Assembly: GCF_029892285.1 (NCBI RefSeq)
Contig: NZ_JARXVM010000012.1
Location: forward strand, 1 to 64,000
Direction: 5' to 3'
Length of the DNA: 64,000 nt
DNA from: Rhizobium sp. SG_E_25_P2
GTDB taxonomy: Bacteria > Pseudomonadota > Alphaproteobacteria > Rhizobiales > Rhizobiaceae
The notes beneath the pieces were generated by a model. It was not told where the DNA came from. It saw nothing but the letters and a program-made list of their open reading frames with translations, and made no database searches. A program made the translations under genes and the position numbers. Each line of letters starts with the position of its first letter. Position 1 is the first letter of the stretch. Positions 44,969-53,462 of the stretch are shown here, piece by piece.

Positions 44969-46858
44969 ATGCGCCCCGACCTTCTCGCCGTCCTCAACGA
45001 TATCCGCCCTCTGCAACAGGCCGGCGCCCATGCCGATGTCGTGGCGATGCTGTCCGCGCTGCCGGAGGCTGCCGAGGAGCCCGCTGTGATGGCGGCGCTG
45101 GCGGCCAGCCTTGTCAAGATCGGCCGGCACGTCGAGGCCGGGCGGATCTATGAGCGGCTTTCGGACCGGGTGGAGGACAAGGCAAACGCGTTTCGGCAAC
45201 TGGCCTGCCGGTTGTTCATCCAGGCGCGCGCCGCCGAGGACATGGAACGCATCGCGATCGCCGCGTCAGAAGCCATCGACGCCGACCTCGCGCTTGACCT
45301 CTGCCGGGCGCTTCTCGCCCATGCCCGGTTCGCGCCGCTGACAGGTCTACTCGACCGCCTCGATATGACCAGGGCCGAGCAGGCCTTCTTCAAGGCCTCC
45401 AGCCTCAAGCGCATCGGCCGGCACGCCGAGGCGCATCGCTGTCTCCAATCGGCCTGCCTCCTTCATCCGGGCGATGTCGCCCTGAGCGTGGAACTGATCG
45501 CCTCGGCCCGCAGCATGATGGATTTCGACAGCCTGCGCCGTTTCGAGCAGATGATGGCGGAGCCGATGACGCCTTTCGCCAAAGCGGTTTTCACCCATCA
45601 GGCGGCGCTCGACCGGCTCTACTGGCTGGATGATGAGACGCGGCAGGACCAGCTTTCGGCGGATCAACGCCGCCTCGACCAGATCGCCAAGGTGGCAGGC
45701 GCGCCGCTGCGCCGGCGGATTTCTTCCGACGGCAAGATCAGCATCGGCTATCTCAGCGACGAATTCGGCAATTTCATCGTGTTCGACGTGCTGGAGCCGG
45801 TCCTTCTCGCCCATGACCGCGAACGGTTCTCGATCAGGCTGTTCGGCTACGGACCGCGAAAAATCGCCGACAAGCGGCTGGGTCCGCTTCAGGCCGATTA
45901 TGTCGATCTCGCCGGGCTCGACGACCGGGCGGCGGCGGCGCGGATCGACGCGGAGGGGATCGACATACTCGTCGACCTCAAGGGCTTTACCCGCAGCAGC
46001 CGGCTCAACATCGCGCGGCTCTGCGCCGCTCCCGTCAAGGCCGTCTATCTCGGCTATCCGGCGACAGTGCCCGGCGCGGATTTCGACTATGCGATCACCG
46101 ACATGTTTGTGACGCCGGATAGCGCCAGGGCGCAGTATCGCGAAAAGCTCTGCCGCCTGCCGGAAACGCAGATGCCGAACCGCGCCTTTGAGCCTGACGA
46201 CATCCAGCCCGTCAGCCGCGCCGAGGTCGGCTTGCCGGAGGGAAAAGTCATTCTCGGCGCCTTCAATGCGCCGCGCAAGATGACGCCCCGGCTGTTCGAT
46301 CTGTGGATGGAGATTTTACGCGCCGCGCCGGAGGCGGTGCTGTGGACGCTGTGCCGCAACCCTTCCGCCCGGCAATCGATGCTGAGCGAGGCCGCGCGGC
46401 AGGGCGTTGACGCCGACAGGATCTTTTTTATCGGCGATCCCGCCCCGCATCCTGTTTATCTCGGCCAGATCGCGCTCGCCGATCTGGCGCTCGACACAAT
46501 GCCCTATAACGGCCATTCGACCAGCGCCGATATTCTCAGGGCGGCGACGCCGCTCGTCACCATGCGGGGACAATCCTATCACTCCCGCGTCAGCTGGGCG
46601 CTGCTTCAGGCCGTGGGATGCGCGGATCTGGCGGCGGCGACGGAGCGCGATTATGTCCGGCTGGCGCTCGACCTGATCGGCGACGCCGACCGTCGCGCAG
46701 GCTACCGGGCGCGTCTCAAAGCGGCGCGGGCCGTCTCGCCGCTGTTTGATCCCCAGCGCATGGCGCGGCATCTTGAAAAGGCCTTCGAGATGATGGCCGC
46801 GCGCGCGCGGCAGGGTCTTGACCCTGATCACCTCGATGTCGAGGCCGAGCCCCGTTAA
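44969..46858 (+). CDS. GT41-family (O-GlcNAc transferase/SPINDLY-like) glycosyltransferase
   Basis: 629 residues: helical TPR-like repeats (about 1-225) and a GT41 catalytic region (about 255-600). The UDP-sugar side is well conserved: K437 in NAPRKMTPRLFDLW, H516 and D521 in YNGHSTSADILRAATP. The N-terminal catalytic half differs: the usual FGNH reads FGNF (F269) and the usual G-H-T of bacterial members reads GFT (F340). So two expected histidines are replaced by Phe, and activity or acceptor may differ. No signal peptide; cytoplasmic. Monocistronic, convergent with the LysE gene. Relatives can modify flagellin or other proteins, but no flagellar gene is here. Confidence 0.85.
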   Translation: MRPDLLAVLNDIRPLQQAGAHADVVAMLSALPEAAEEPAVMAALAASLVKIGRHVEAGRIYERLSDRVEDKANAFRQLACRLFIQARAAEDMERIAIAASEAIDADLALDLCRALLAHARFAPLTGLLDRLDMTRAEQAFFKASSLKRIGRHAEAHRCLQSACLLHPGDVALSVELIASARSMMDFDSLRRFEQMMAEPMTPFAKAVFTHQAALDRLYWLDDETRQDQLSADQRRLDQIAKVAGAPLRRRISSDGKISIGYLSDEFGNFIVFDVLEPVLLAHDRERFSIRLFGYGPRKIADKRLGPLQADYVDLAGLDDRAAAARIDAEGIDILVDLKGFTRSSRLNIARLCAAPVKAVYLGYPATVPGADFDYAITDMFVTPDSARAQYREKLCRLPETQMPNRAFEPDDIQPVSRAEVGLPEGKVILGAFNAPRKMTPRLFDLWMEILRAAPEAVLWTLCRNPSARQSMLSEAARQGVDADRIFFIGDPAPHPVYLGQIALADLALDTMPYNGHSTSADILRAATPLVTMRGQSYHSRVSWALLQAVGCADLAAATERDYVRLALDLIGDADRRAGYRARLKAARAVSPLFDPQRMARHLEKAFEMMAARARQGLDPDHLDVEAEPR

Positions 46859-46871
46859 CGCAAGATCGACA

Positions 46872-47480
46872 TCACCCGCCAGTGACAAGGCTGAGGGCGA
46901 TCATCCACATCACCAGGCCAATCGCCGCATCGAGAATGCGCCAGGCATTGGGGCGAGCAAACAGCGGCCGCAGCAACCGCGCGCCATAACCGAGCGAAAA
47001 GAAGAAGGTGAAGGAGGCCGTCACGGCGCCGAGGCCAAAGATATGTTCTGCGCCGTCGTAGCGCGTCGAAATCGCCCCCAACAGGACGACCGTGTCGAGA
47101 TAGACATGCGGATTAAGCCAGGTCAGCGCCAGGCAGGTCAGAAGCGTCGGCCAGAACGGACGTTGCGTTCCCCCCTCCGCCAGCAAGGCGCCGCCGCCGC
47201 GCCAGGCCGAGAGGAAGCTTCGCGCGCCATACCAGGCGAGAAACAGCGCCCCGCCGGCCCGCATGGCGGGATCGAGCCAGGGCAGCGCCGCCGACACCAG
47301 ACGGAAGCCGCTGACGCCGAGCGCGATCAGCACCGCGTCGGAAAGCGCGCAGGCGAGGCAGACGGCCAGCACATGCTGCTTCAGCAGCCCTTGCCGCAAG
47401 ACGAAGGCGTTTTGCGCGCCGATGGCGACGATGAGGCCGAGACCGGCCCCGACGCCGGTGAAGAAAATGGAGAATGTCAT
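46872..47480 (-). CDS. LysE/ArgO-type amino acid exporter
   Basis: 202-residue inner-membrane exporter with about six helices. FFTGVGAGLGLIVAIGAQNA and then FVLRQGL is the LysE family N-terminus; LLTCLALTWLNPHVYLDTVV is the second conserved segment. Start ATG 47480 with AAGGAGG upstream. The divergent LysR gene is of the ArgP/LysG type, the usual control partner that senses basic amino acids, so export of Lys/Arg is likely. Confidence 0.92.
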   Translation of the reverse strand: MTFSIFFTGVGAGLGLIVAIGAQNAFVLRQGLLKQHVLAVCLACALSDAVLIALGVSGFRLVSAALPWLDPAMRAGGALFLAWYGARSFLSAWRGGGALLAEGGTQRPFWPTLLTCLALTWLNPHVYLDTVVLLGAISTRYDGAEHIFGLGAVTASFTFFFSLGYGARLLRPLFARPNAWRILDAAIGLVMWMIALSLVTGG

Positions 47481-47524
47481 GCGCCCTCCTTGCTGGCGCC
47501 GACACAACTAGCGAACAGCTCTGA

Positions 47525-47548
47525 ATTAGGATAGTTAAACTCCCTAAT
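47525..47548. promoter_or_regulatory. Inverted repeat in the lysE/argP-like divergent region
   Basis: ATTAGG (47525-47530), 12 bases, CCTAAT (47543-47548). It lies midway between the two starts, where a LysR-type regulator should bind, and its AT-rich centre may overlap the promoters. Candidate operator of the divergently encoded regulator. Confidence 0.5.
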
Positions 47549-47572
47549 GCAAATTAAGCTGGACTAATCACA

Positions 47573-48487
47573 ATGATCGACTATGCCTCCCTCAGGGCGG
47601 TGGCCGCAGTGGCCGAAACCGGCAGTTTCGAGAAGGCGGCGCGCATTCTGAACGTGACGCCGTCCGCGGTGTCGCAACGGGTCAAGCAACTCGAAGATCG
47701 GATCGGGGCGGCGCTGATCGCCCGCGGCAATCCCTGCACGGCGACCGACAAGGGCGCCTGGCTCTGCCGCCACATGCAGCATGTCGGCCTGCTGGAGCAG
47801 GAGTTGTTTCGGGAACTTCCGGGACTGGGCGGCGAAGAGCCTGGCGCGAACCGCGCCACCATCGCCGTCGCCGTCAACGCCGACAGTCTCGGCTCGTGGT
47901 TTTTGCCCGCCGCGGCGCAATATTCGGCCCGCTCAGGGCATCTCTTCAACATCACCGTCGACGATCAGGACCACACCGCCGAATGGCTCAAGCGCGGGCA
48001 CGTGCTGGCCGCCGTCACCAGCCTCGACAAGCCGGTGGCAGGTTGCCGCGCCCTGGCGCTCGGCGCTCTCCGCTATCGCGCCACCGCAAGCCCCGCCTTC
48101 ATGGCCCGGCATTTTCCGGCAGGCGTGACCGTCGAGGCGCTGGCTGCGGCGCCGTCGCTGACCTTCAATCAAAAGGATCGGCTGCAGGAACAATGGGCCA
48201 TGGCCGCCTTGGGCAGCAGAGCGGCGCTGACCGGCCACTGGCTCCCCTCGACACAGGCCTTCGTCGACGCCTGCCTGCTGGGGCTGGGTTGGGGCATGAA
48301 CCCGGATCTGCTGGTGCGCGATCATCTCGCCGCCGGACGCCTCGTCGAACTCGTTCCCGGCGCGCATCTCGACATTGCCCTATTCTGGCAGATCAACCGT
48401 CTGGCGGCCGATCAACTGACACAACTCACCGCTGCAGTGTCGCAAGCCAGCAAAGCCTGTCTCGTGATTGGCAAAAGCCAGATTTGA
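47573..48487 (+). CDS. ArgP/LysG-type LysR-family regulator
   Basis: 304 residues. Winged helix-turn-helix at 1-60 (LRAVAAVAETGSFEKAARIL then NVTPSAVSQRVKQLEDRIG), followed by a ligand-binding domain with the family segment LTFNQKDRLQEQW and the C-terminal WQINRLAADQLTQLT. This matches the ArgP/IciA/LysG group that activates basic amino acid export. Divergent from the LysE gene. Confidence 0.92.
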   Translation: MIDYASLRAVAAVAETGSFEKAARILNVTPSAVSQRVKQLEDRIGAALIARGNPCTATDKGAWLCRHMQHVGLLEQELFRELPGLGGEEPGANRATIAVAVNADSLGSWFLPAAAQYSARSGHLFNITVDDQDHTAEWLKRGHVLAAVTSLDKPVAGCRALALGALRYRATASPAFMARHFPAGVTVEALAAAPSLTFNQKDRLQEQWAMAALGSRAALTGHWLPSTQAFVDACLLGLGWGMNPDLLVRDHLAAGRLVELVPGAHLDIALFWQINRLAADQLTQLTAAVSQASKACLVIGKSQI

Positions 48488-48532
48488 ATAGTATTACTTA
48501 TAGTTGACCCGCACATTAAGGTTAATTGAATC

Positions 48533-48560
48533 TTCACATTGAGAATTTCTTCACTATATT
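48533..48560 (+). promoter_or_regulatory. Candidate promoter of the 71-residue protein gene
   Basis: TTCACA (48533-48538), 16 bases, TATATT (48555-48560), in an AT-rich 100-base gap, about 30 bases before the ribosome site. Confidence 0.42.
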
Positions 48561-48595
48561 CCATACCGCTATGCAAGGAATACGGGAGGAAACCG

Positions 48596-48811
48596 ATGTC
48601 CAGCCATACGGCTCAATACAACGCAACCCTGAAATTTAACGGCGTTCCCGCCGATGCGAGCCAGATCGAGGAGCGACTGGTCGAACTCGGCATGGACCGC
48701 GAGGCTTTTCACATCTGCCTTGGCGCCGAAGACAGCGCCGATATCCGCTTCTGGGAGCCGGATCAGGACGAAGCCCAGCGCTTTCTTCAGAAAATACGCG
48801 AACTTCAATAA
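48596..48811 (+). CDS. Small hypothetical protein, 71 residues
   Basis: Soluble alpha/beta protein: NATLKFNGVPADASQIEERL, then VELGMDREAFHICLGAEDSA, a WEPDQDEAQRFLQKIREL tail. GGGAGGA at an ideal distance before ATG 48596 and a plausible promoter argue for a real gene. No named family recognised; the beta-alpha-beta pattern resembles a small ferredoxin-like fold, which is speculation. Confidence 0.68.
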   Translation: MSSHTAQYNATLKFNGVPADASQIEERLVELGMDREAFHICLGAEDSADIRFWEPDQDEAQRFLQKIRELQ

Positions 48812-48883
48812 GCGCCAGACCGGCCGGGCATGAAACGGCCGGAAAATTGCGCCGACAAGGGCGATGTGATTTAACCTCGCCCC

Positions 48884-49792
48884 ATGGCCTTCACGCTCAG
48901 ACAATTGCAATATTTCATCGCCGTCGCCGAACAGGGAACTGTATCGGGGGCGGCGCAGATGCTGTCGATCTCGCAATCCTCGATCACCGAGGCGATCAAA
49001 GAACTCGAAAGCGATCTCGGCGTGGCGCTGTTCGACCGGCATTCGCGCGGGCTGACCATCACCCATAACGGCCATCAATTTCTGCGCCATGCGACGAACA
49101 TCCTGTCGCAGGTGTCCGACGCCCGCCGGGCTTTTTCCGAACAGAAGCAGGATGTCTCCGGCGCGCTCAATCTCGGCGTCACCTCGCTGGTCGCGGGCTA
49201 TGTGCTGTCGGATCTGCTCAGGCGCTACAGGCGCGCTTATCCGGGTGTCGACGTCACCGCCATGGAGGACAACGGCTCCTATCTCGAACATCTGCTGGTC
49301 GGCGGCGAGTTGGACATCGCGGTGATGACCATCTCCAACCTGCGCGACCGCATGGCGCTGCAGGCTGAGATCATCGAGACCTCGCCCTATCGGTTGTGGT
49401 TGCCGATGGGCCACAAGCTCGGCGGCGCCGACATCATTTCAGTGAAAGACATCGCCCAGGAGCCGCTGATCATGCTGACGGTGGATGAAATCGAGGAGAA
49501 TACCGGCAAACTGCTGACGGCGCTGGGCGCCAAGCCGCATGTCGCCTTCCGCACCCGGTCGGTGGAAGCGGTGCGCAGCCTGGTGGCGACCGGCGCCGGC
49601 GTCGCGCTGCTGCCCGATCTCGTCTACAGGCCCTGGTCACTGGAAGGCGACAGAATCGAAAGCCGCGATGTTTCGGGCGCTCTGCCGGTGGTCCAGGTCG
49701 GGCTCGTCTGGCGCCGGGGATCGTCGCTACCGACCGCCGCCCGCGAATTCCTGCGGATCGCCGAGACGGCGCGGGCGGTGCGCGATCGATGA
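48884..49792 (+). CDS. LysR-family transcriptional regulator
   Basis: 302 residues. N-terminal wHTH FTLRQLQYFIAVAEQGTVSG, AAQMLSISQSSITEAIKELE; effector domain with GALNLGVTSLVAGYVLSDLL and RTRSVEAVRSLVATGAGVAL, then LPDLVYRPWSLEG. The CysB/OxyR-like layout is complete. Its target is not evident: upstream is the 71-residue gene in the same direction and downstream is a convergent small gene. Confidence 0.9.
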   Translation: MAFTLRQLQYFIAVAEQGTVSGAAQMLSISQSSITEAIKELESDLGVALFDRHSRGLTITHNGHQFLRHATNILSQVSDARRAFSEQKQDVSGALNLGVTSLVAGYVLSDLLRRYRRAYPGVDVTAMEDNGSYLEHLLVGGELDIAVMTISNLRDRMALQAEIIETSPYRLWLPMGHKLGGADIISVKDIAQEPLIMLTVDEIEENTGKLLTALGAKPHVAFRTRSVEAVRSLVATGAGVALLPDLVYRPWSLEGDRIESRDVSGALPVVQVGLVWRRGSSLPTAAREFLRIAETARAVRDR

Positions 49793-49802
49793 CAGGCGCT
49801 GA

Positions 49803-50033
49803 TCAGAGACCGGGCGACGTGCCGCGCTGGGAAAAATCGTCCTCCACCGCGAAACGCGGCTCGACGCCGATATCGGCGAGCAGATGCGGCGACAGGCGAC
49901 GCAATGCATCCGGCAGCGCAGGAGGGACCGAGGCGCTTTCATGGACGGAAAAGAACGCGGCGATCCGGTTGAGGATCTTGCTCCAGTCCAACGAAACATG
50001 GGCGGCGTGATGCGGGGCGAAAGAGGTCGACAT
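49803..50033 (-). CDS. Small DUF1127-like protein, 76 residues
   Basis: The C-terminal half LRRLSPHLLADIGVEPRF resembles the DUF1127 core (L-x-x-L-S-D-x-x-L-x-D-I-G), small Arg-rich proteins of alphaproteobacteria that in some species influence RNA turnover and phosphate or stress responses. Start ATG 50033 has GGAG six bases ahead; ATG 50045 in frame has none. Divergent from the following LysR gene. Confidence 0.68.
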   Translation of the reverse strand: MSTSFAPHHAAHVSLDWSKILNRIAAFFSVHESASVPPALPDALRRLSPHLLADIGVEPRFAVEDDFSQRGTSPGL

Positions 50034-50152
50034 AACCGGCTCCATCAAGTTTTTCTTAAAGGTTGTTTGATGCTTTTGTTATGACGCATTGACCGAAATA
50101 AGGGAAACGAGTAATTCTCAATCTAATTTCAAGCTTTTTTTGAAGGTAGCCC

Positions 50153-51070
50153 ATGCGAGCCGCACCCGGCGCCCGAGCCTTGAGAACGCTGGTGGCGGCG
50201 GCTCATCACCTCAATTTCACCCGCGCCGCCGATGAACTCGGATTGACGCCTGCGGCGGTCAGCTACCAGATCAAGGAAATCGAGGATCAGGTCGGCGCGC
50301 AGCTGTTTCTGCGCACCAGCCGCTCCATCCGCCTGACCGAGGCCGGCGCCATCATGTGCGACGCCGCCAAGGAAGCGATCGACATTCTCGAAAAAGCCGT
50401 ATCGCGGGCGCGCAAGAAAGCGCGGGGGGCGGATTATCTACGGGTGACGGTCGATCCGCAATTTGCGACGAAGTGGCTGATGCGGCGGGTAGACCAGTTC
50501 CGCAAGCGGCATCCCGAGATCGAATTGCGTTTCGATGTGTCCTATGAAGTGCGCGATTTCGACCTCGACGACGTCGATGTGGCGATCCGCTATGGATCTG
50601 GGCGATATCCAGGGCTGGCCGCCAACAGATTGTTCGACAATGTCATCGTGCCGGTCTGCAGCCCGCGCCTGCTCGCCTCCGGCAAGCCGCTGCAAAAACC
50701 CAGCGATCTGCAAATGCACACGCTTGCCCATATCGAATGGTCGCGGCCGGGCGTGACCTGGCCAAACTGGCGGATGTGGATGGCGGCGGCGGGCGTCGCC
50801 GATTTCGACGACAGCCGCACTATCGTGTTCGGCACCTCGACCGACGCGGTGGAGGCGGCCATCGCCGGCGAGGCGGTGGCGCTCGCCGATTTCGCCATGG
50901 TGGCCAGCGACCTATCGGAGGGAAAGCTGATCCGGCCCTTCGAACTCACCATCCGCGCCCCGTCGGAATACGCTTACTTCTTCGTCTATCCGCAGCAGAA
51001 CAGCGGCGATTCCCGCATCGCCGCATTTCGCGAGTGGTTGGTGGAGGAAGCGCGGCAGATGGCCCTCTGA
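50153..51070 (+). CDS. GcvA-type LysR-family transcriptional regulator
   Basis: 305 residues. The start ARALRTLVAAAHHLNFTRAA, DELGLTPAAVSYQIKEIEDQ and VGAQLFLRTSRSIRLTEAG is typical of the GcvA group. The effector domain has LRVTVDPQFATKWLMRRVDQ and DDVDVAIRYGSGRYPG. GAAGG precedes ATG 50153. Convergent with the SDR gene; the divergent partner is the DUF1127-like gene. Confidence 0.92.
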   Translation: MRAAPGARALRTLVAAAHHLNFTRAADELGLTPAAVSYQIKEIEDQVGAQLFLRTSRSIRLTEAGAIMCDAAKEAIDILEKAVSRARKKARGADYLRVTVDPQFATKWLMRRVDQFRKRHPEIELRFDVSYEVRDFDLDDVDVAIRYGSGRYPGLAANRLFDNVIVPVCSPRLLASGKPLQKPSDLQMHTLAHIEWSRPGVTWPNWRMWMAAAGVADFDDSRTIVFGTSTDAVEAAIAGEAVALADFAMVASDLSEGKLIRPFELTIRAPSEYAYFFVYPQQNSGDSRIAAFREWLVEEARQMAL

Positions 51071-51085
51071 CGCGCCCTGCCCTGA

Positions 51086-51907
51086 TCAGAGCGGCGCGAC
51101 CGGATGCGGCGAGCCGTCATAAGCGCCCCAGATCGACTGATCGAAACAGATCACCGACCCTGTCATCAGCCCGGATTCCGATGAGCAGAGATAGACGCAG
51201 GCGCGCGCCACCTCTTGCGGATCGACGAGACGGCCGAAGGGCTGGCCAGCGGCCGCCTTTTCAAGCCAATCGGCGGGCGCGCCATGGAATTCGCGCTGGA
51301 TGCGGTCTTCGCCTTCCGACGCCATCCAGCCGATGTTGAGGCCGTTGATCCGGATCCTGTTGCGTAAAACTGCGTAAGCGGTGTTCTTGGTCAGCGTCTC
51401 CAGCGCGCCTTTAGAAGCGCAGTAGGCCGCGAGAAAGGGCTGGCCGGCCATGGCGGACATCGAGCCGATATTGACGATCGCGCCTTCGGTCCCTTCCCTG
51501 CGCATCAAGCCGATCGCCTCCTGCATCAGAAAGAACGGCGCCCGCACATTGATGGCGAACATGCGGTCAAACAGGTCTGGGCTGGTCTCAAGGATTGTGC
51601 CGCGATCGGTGATGGCGGCGGCGTTGACCAGGCAATCGACGCGGCCGAACTCAGTGTCGGCGCGGCCGATCACCGCCCGGGCATCCTCGACCCGTTCGAG
51701 ATCGGCGGGCTGATAGACTGTGCGCACGCCGGTCTCGTCTTCGATTTCGCGGGCCTTGGCCTCGCCCTTGGCCTGGTTGCGGCCGCAGATCACCAGTCCC
51801 TCGGCGCCGCGTTCAGCGAACAGCCGGGCCACCGTCGCCCCCAACCCCTGCGTTCCGCCGGTGACGACAGCGATCTTGCCCGTGAGACGGGCGGCGTTCT
51901 CAGTCAT
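51086..51907 (-). CDS. Short-chain dehydrogenase/reductase
   Basis: 273-residue classical SDR. Cofactor motif VVTGGTQGLGATVARLF (TGxxxGxG), NAAAITDRG (NNAG-like), catalytic Ser in VNIGSMSAMAG, Tyr and Lys in AAYCASKGALETL. Substrate unknown. Strong ribosome site AGGAGG before ATG 51907. It follows the phytanoyl-type dioxygenase gene on the same strand, but a hairpin lies between (51954-51977), so they may be separately transcribed. Confidence 0.92.
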   Translation of the reverse strand: MTENAARLTGKIAVVTGGTQGLGATVARLFAERGAEGLVICGRNQAKGEAKAREIEDETGVRTVYQPADLERVEDARAVIGRADTEFGRVDCLVNAAAITDRGTILETSPDLFDRMFAINVRAPFFLMQEAIGLMRREGTEGAIVNIGSMSAMAGQPFLAAYCASKGALETLTKNTAYAVLRNRIRINGLNIGWMASEGEDRIQREFHGAPADWLEKAAAGQPFGRLVDPQEVARACVYLCSSESGLMTGSVICFDQSIWGAYDGSPHPVAPL

Positions 51908-51953
51908 GGATCCTCCTTCGTCACCCTCCGGTGACTCTATGCAAAAACGAAGA

Positions 51954-51977
51954 ACCCTCCCCGGCGCCGGGGAGGGT
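51954..51977 (-). terminator. GC-rich hairpin terminator between dioxygenase and SDR genes
   Basis: ACCCTCCCC (51954-51962) pairs with GGGGAGGGT (51969-51977) around GGCGCC. On the minus strand it is followed by TCTTCGTTTTTGC. About 190 bases past the dioxygenase stop. Confidence 0.65.
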
Positions 51978-52164
51978 CTTTCTCGCCGACATCAGGCCGC
52001 GGGGGAGAAACCACGGCTGGAGAGGACGTCGGACTGAGGTCCGGAGGCGGTCCGTCAAGCGCTTGTTTGAATGCGTGGCTCCTCTTCCCCGCATTCGAGC
52101 GCCGTGAGGAGCCCCGGTCTAGCGCCCGCGCCGATCGGTCGGCGGCGTGGGCGAAGCGCAGAAA

Positions 52165-53358
52165 TCAGGTCAGTCTCTTCTCGGACTGCACGGCCAACGC
52201 CCTGGCGAAATCATCCGGCGCCATGTCGGAGGCGAGAGCGTCACGGAACAACTGCGCTTGCGTTTTCGGAGCCAGGCCGCCGAGCGGCGGATCTCGGTCG
52301 AGATTGGTCGGGAACGAATAACCTTCCGCACAAGAGGCGATGGCGTTATCGGCAGCAGCCTGGCTGATCTGGCCGCCCGCCAGCATGGCCTTCAGCGCCG
52401 GGAAAAGCGCCGCCGACATCTTTTCGCGGCCAACCGATTCCATTGCACGGCCGAAAGCCGAGGACACCTGCAGGAGATTGGCGGTGCGGAGAATATTCTC
52501 CGAACGGTTGGTCCCCGCCGCATGGATGAGCGCGGGATTGAAGAACGCCACATCGCCCTTCTCCAGCGGCAGTTGGACATGATGGGCGGTGAAGTAATCC
52601 TGAAACTCCTGCCGCGCCGAGACGAGATAGCCGAGCGGGTAGATCTGGCTATAGGGCAGGAACAGCGTCGGGCCGCTTTCGAGCGGCATATCGCAATGGG
52701 CGACGGCGCCCTGCAGCGTCAGCACCGGCGAGAGGTGATGGACATGAGCGGGATAGCGCTCGATCTCGCGGGCCGACTGGAAGCCGAGATGATAATCGCG
52801 GTGGAACTTCTGCGCCGTCCCGCCCGGATTGACCCGGTTGACCTGCGCCGTCATCTGGTAATGCGGCCCCAGCCAGGCTTCAGAGGCCAGCGCGATGATG
52901 GCGTTGCCATAATACTGGGCGAAATTCTCGGGATCGGCGAGGCAATGCTTTTCCAGCGAATTCCAGATCCGGTCATTGGCGCCGGGCTTGGCGAAATGGT
53001 CGCCGCCGCCAGTTTGGCTGCGATGCTGCTCCTCGATGATCTCGGTGAAGATCTGGGTGGCGCGATCGATGGTCCCGAGATCGGTGAAAGCGCGCTTGAA
53101 GACGGCGACGCCGGGGCCATGGGCAAAGACCTCGCAGATTTCGGCGAGAAGGTCGCGCCGGCCCTCATCCGTCGCGCAGGCGTCAACCACCCGCCCGGCG
53201 TCGTAGATCAGCACATTCTGCTCGACGGCGCTGGCATGCGGATAGTCAGTGAGATCGGTGGTCTGGCTGATCAGCGAGATGAAATCGTCGAGATCGCAAT
53301 CGGCCTCGCGATACCAGACGCGGTTCGCCCGCATGGCTTTCGGATTGTCGGTCTTCAT
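52165..53358 (-). CDS. Phytanoyl-CoA dioxygenase (PhyH)-family oxygenase
   Basis: 397 residues of the Fe(II)/2-oxoglutarate-dependent PhyH family. Metal ligands: His and Asp in AQKFHRDYHLGFQ and the distal His in NPALIHAAGTNRSENILRTA, with the 2-oxoglutarate-binding Arg shortly after. Start ATG 53358 (MKTDNPKAMRANRVWYREAD) has GGGAGGAG upstream; the frame stays open to 53436 but that part is the promoter region. Divergent from a LacI regulator, which probably controls it. Substrate unknown; relatives act on small ligands in catabolic loci. Confidence 0.87.
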   Translation of the reverse strand: MKTDNPKAMRANRVWYREADCDLDDFISLISQTTDLTDYPHASAVEQNVLIYDAGRVVDACATDEGRRDLLAEICEVFAHGPGVAVFKRAFTDLGTIDRATQIFTEIIEEQHRSQTGGGDHFAKPGANDRIWNSLEKHCLADPENFAQYYGNAIIALASEAWLGPHYQMTAQVNRVNPGGTAQKFHRDYHLGFQSAREIERYPAHVHHLSPVLTLQGAVAHCDMPLESGPTLFLPYSQIYPLGYLVSARQEFQDYFTAHHVQLPLEKGDVAFFNPALIHAAGTNRSENILRTANLLQVSSAFGRAMESVGREKMSAALFPALKAMLAGGQISQAAADNAIASCAEGYSFPTNLDRDPPLGGLAPKTQAQLFRDALASDMAPDDFARALAVQSEKRLT

Positions 53359-53405
53359 GGGCTCCTCCCTGAGCTTGACGAATGTAAGTTCAGTATAGGC
53401 GCGGG

Positions 53406-53420
53406 CTGTGCTAGGCACAG
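53406..53420. promoter_or_regulatory. Inverted repeat CTGTGC-N3-GCACAG, candidate LacI-type operator
   Basis: Perfect 6-bp arms around TAG, in the 104-base gap between the divergent dioxygenase and LacI genes. A second structure nearby is the direct repeat CCATCAAAA (53430-53449). Autoregulation and control of the dioxygenase are inferred. Confidence 0.45.
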
Positions 53421-53462
53421 GGGCAATATCCATCAAAAATCCATCAAAACGGAAGGCGCGAC

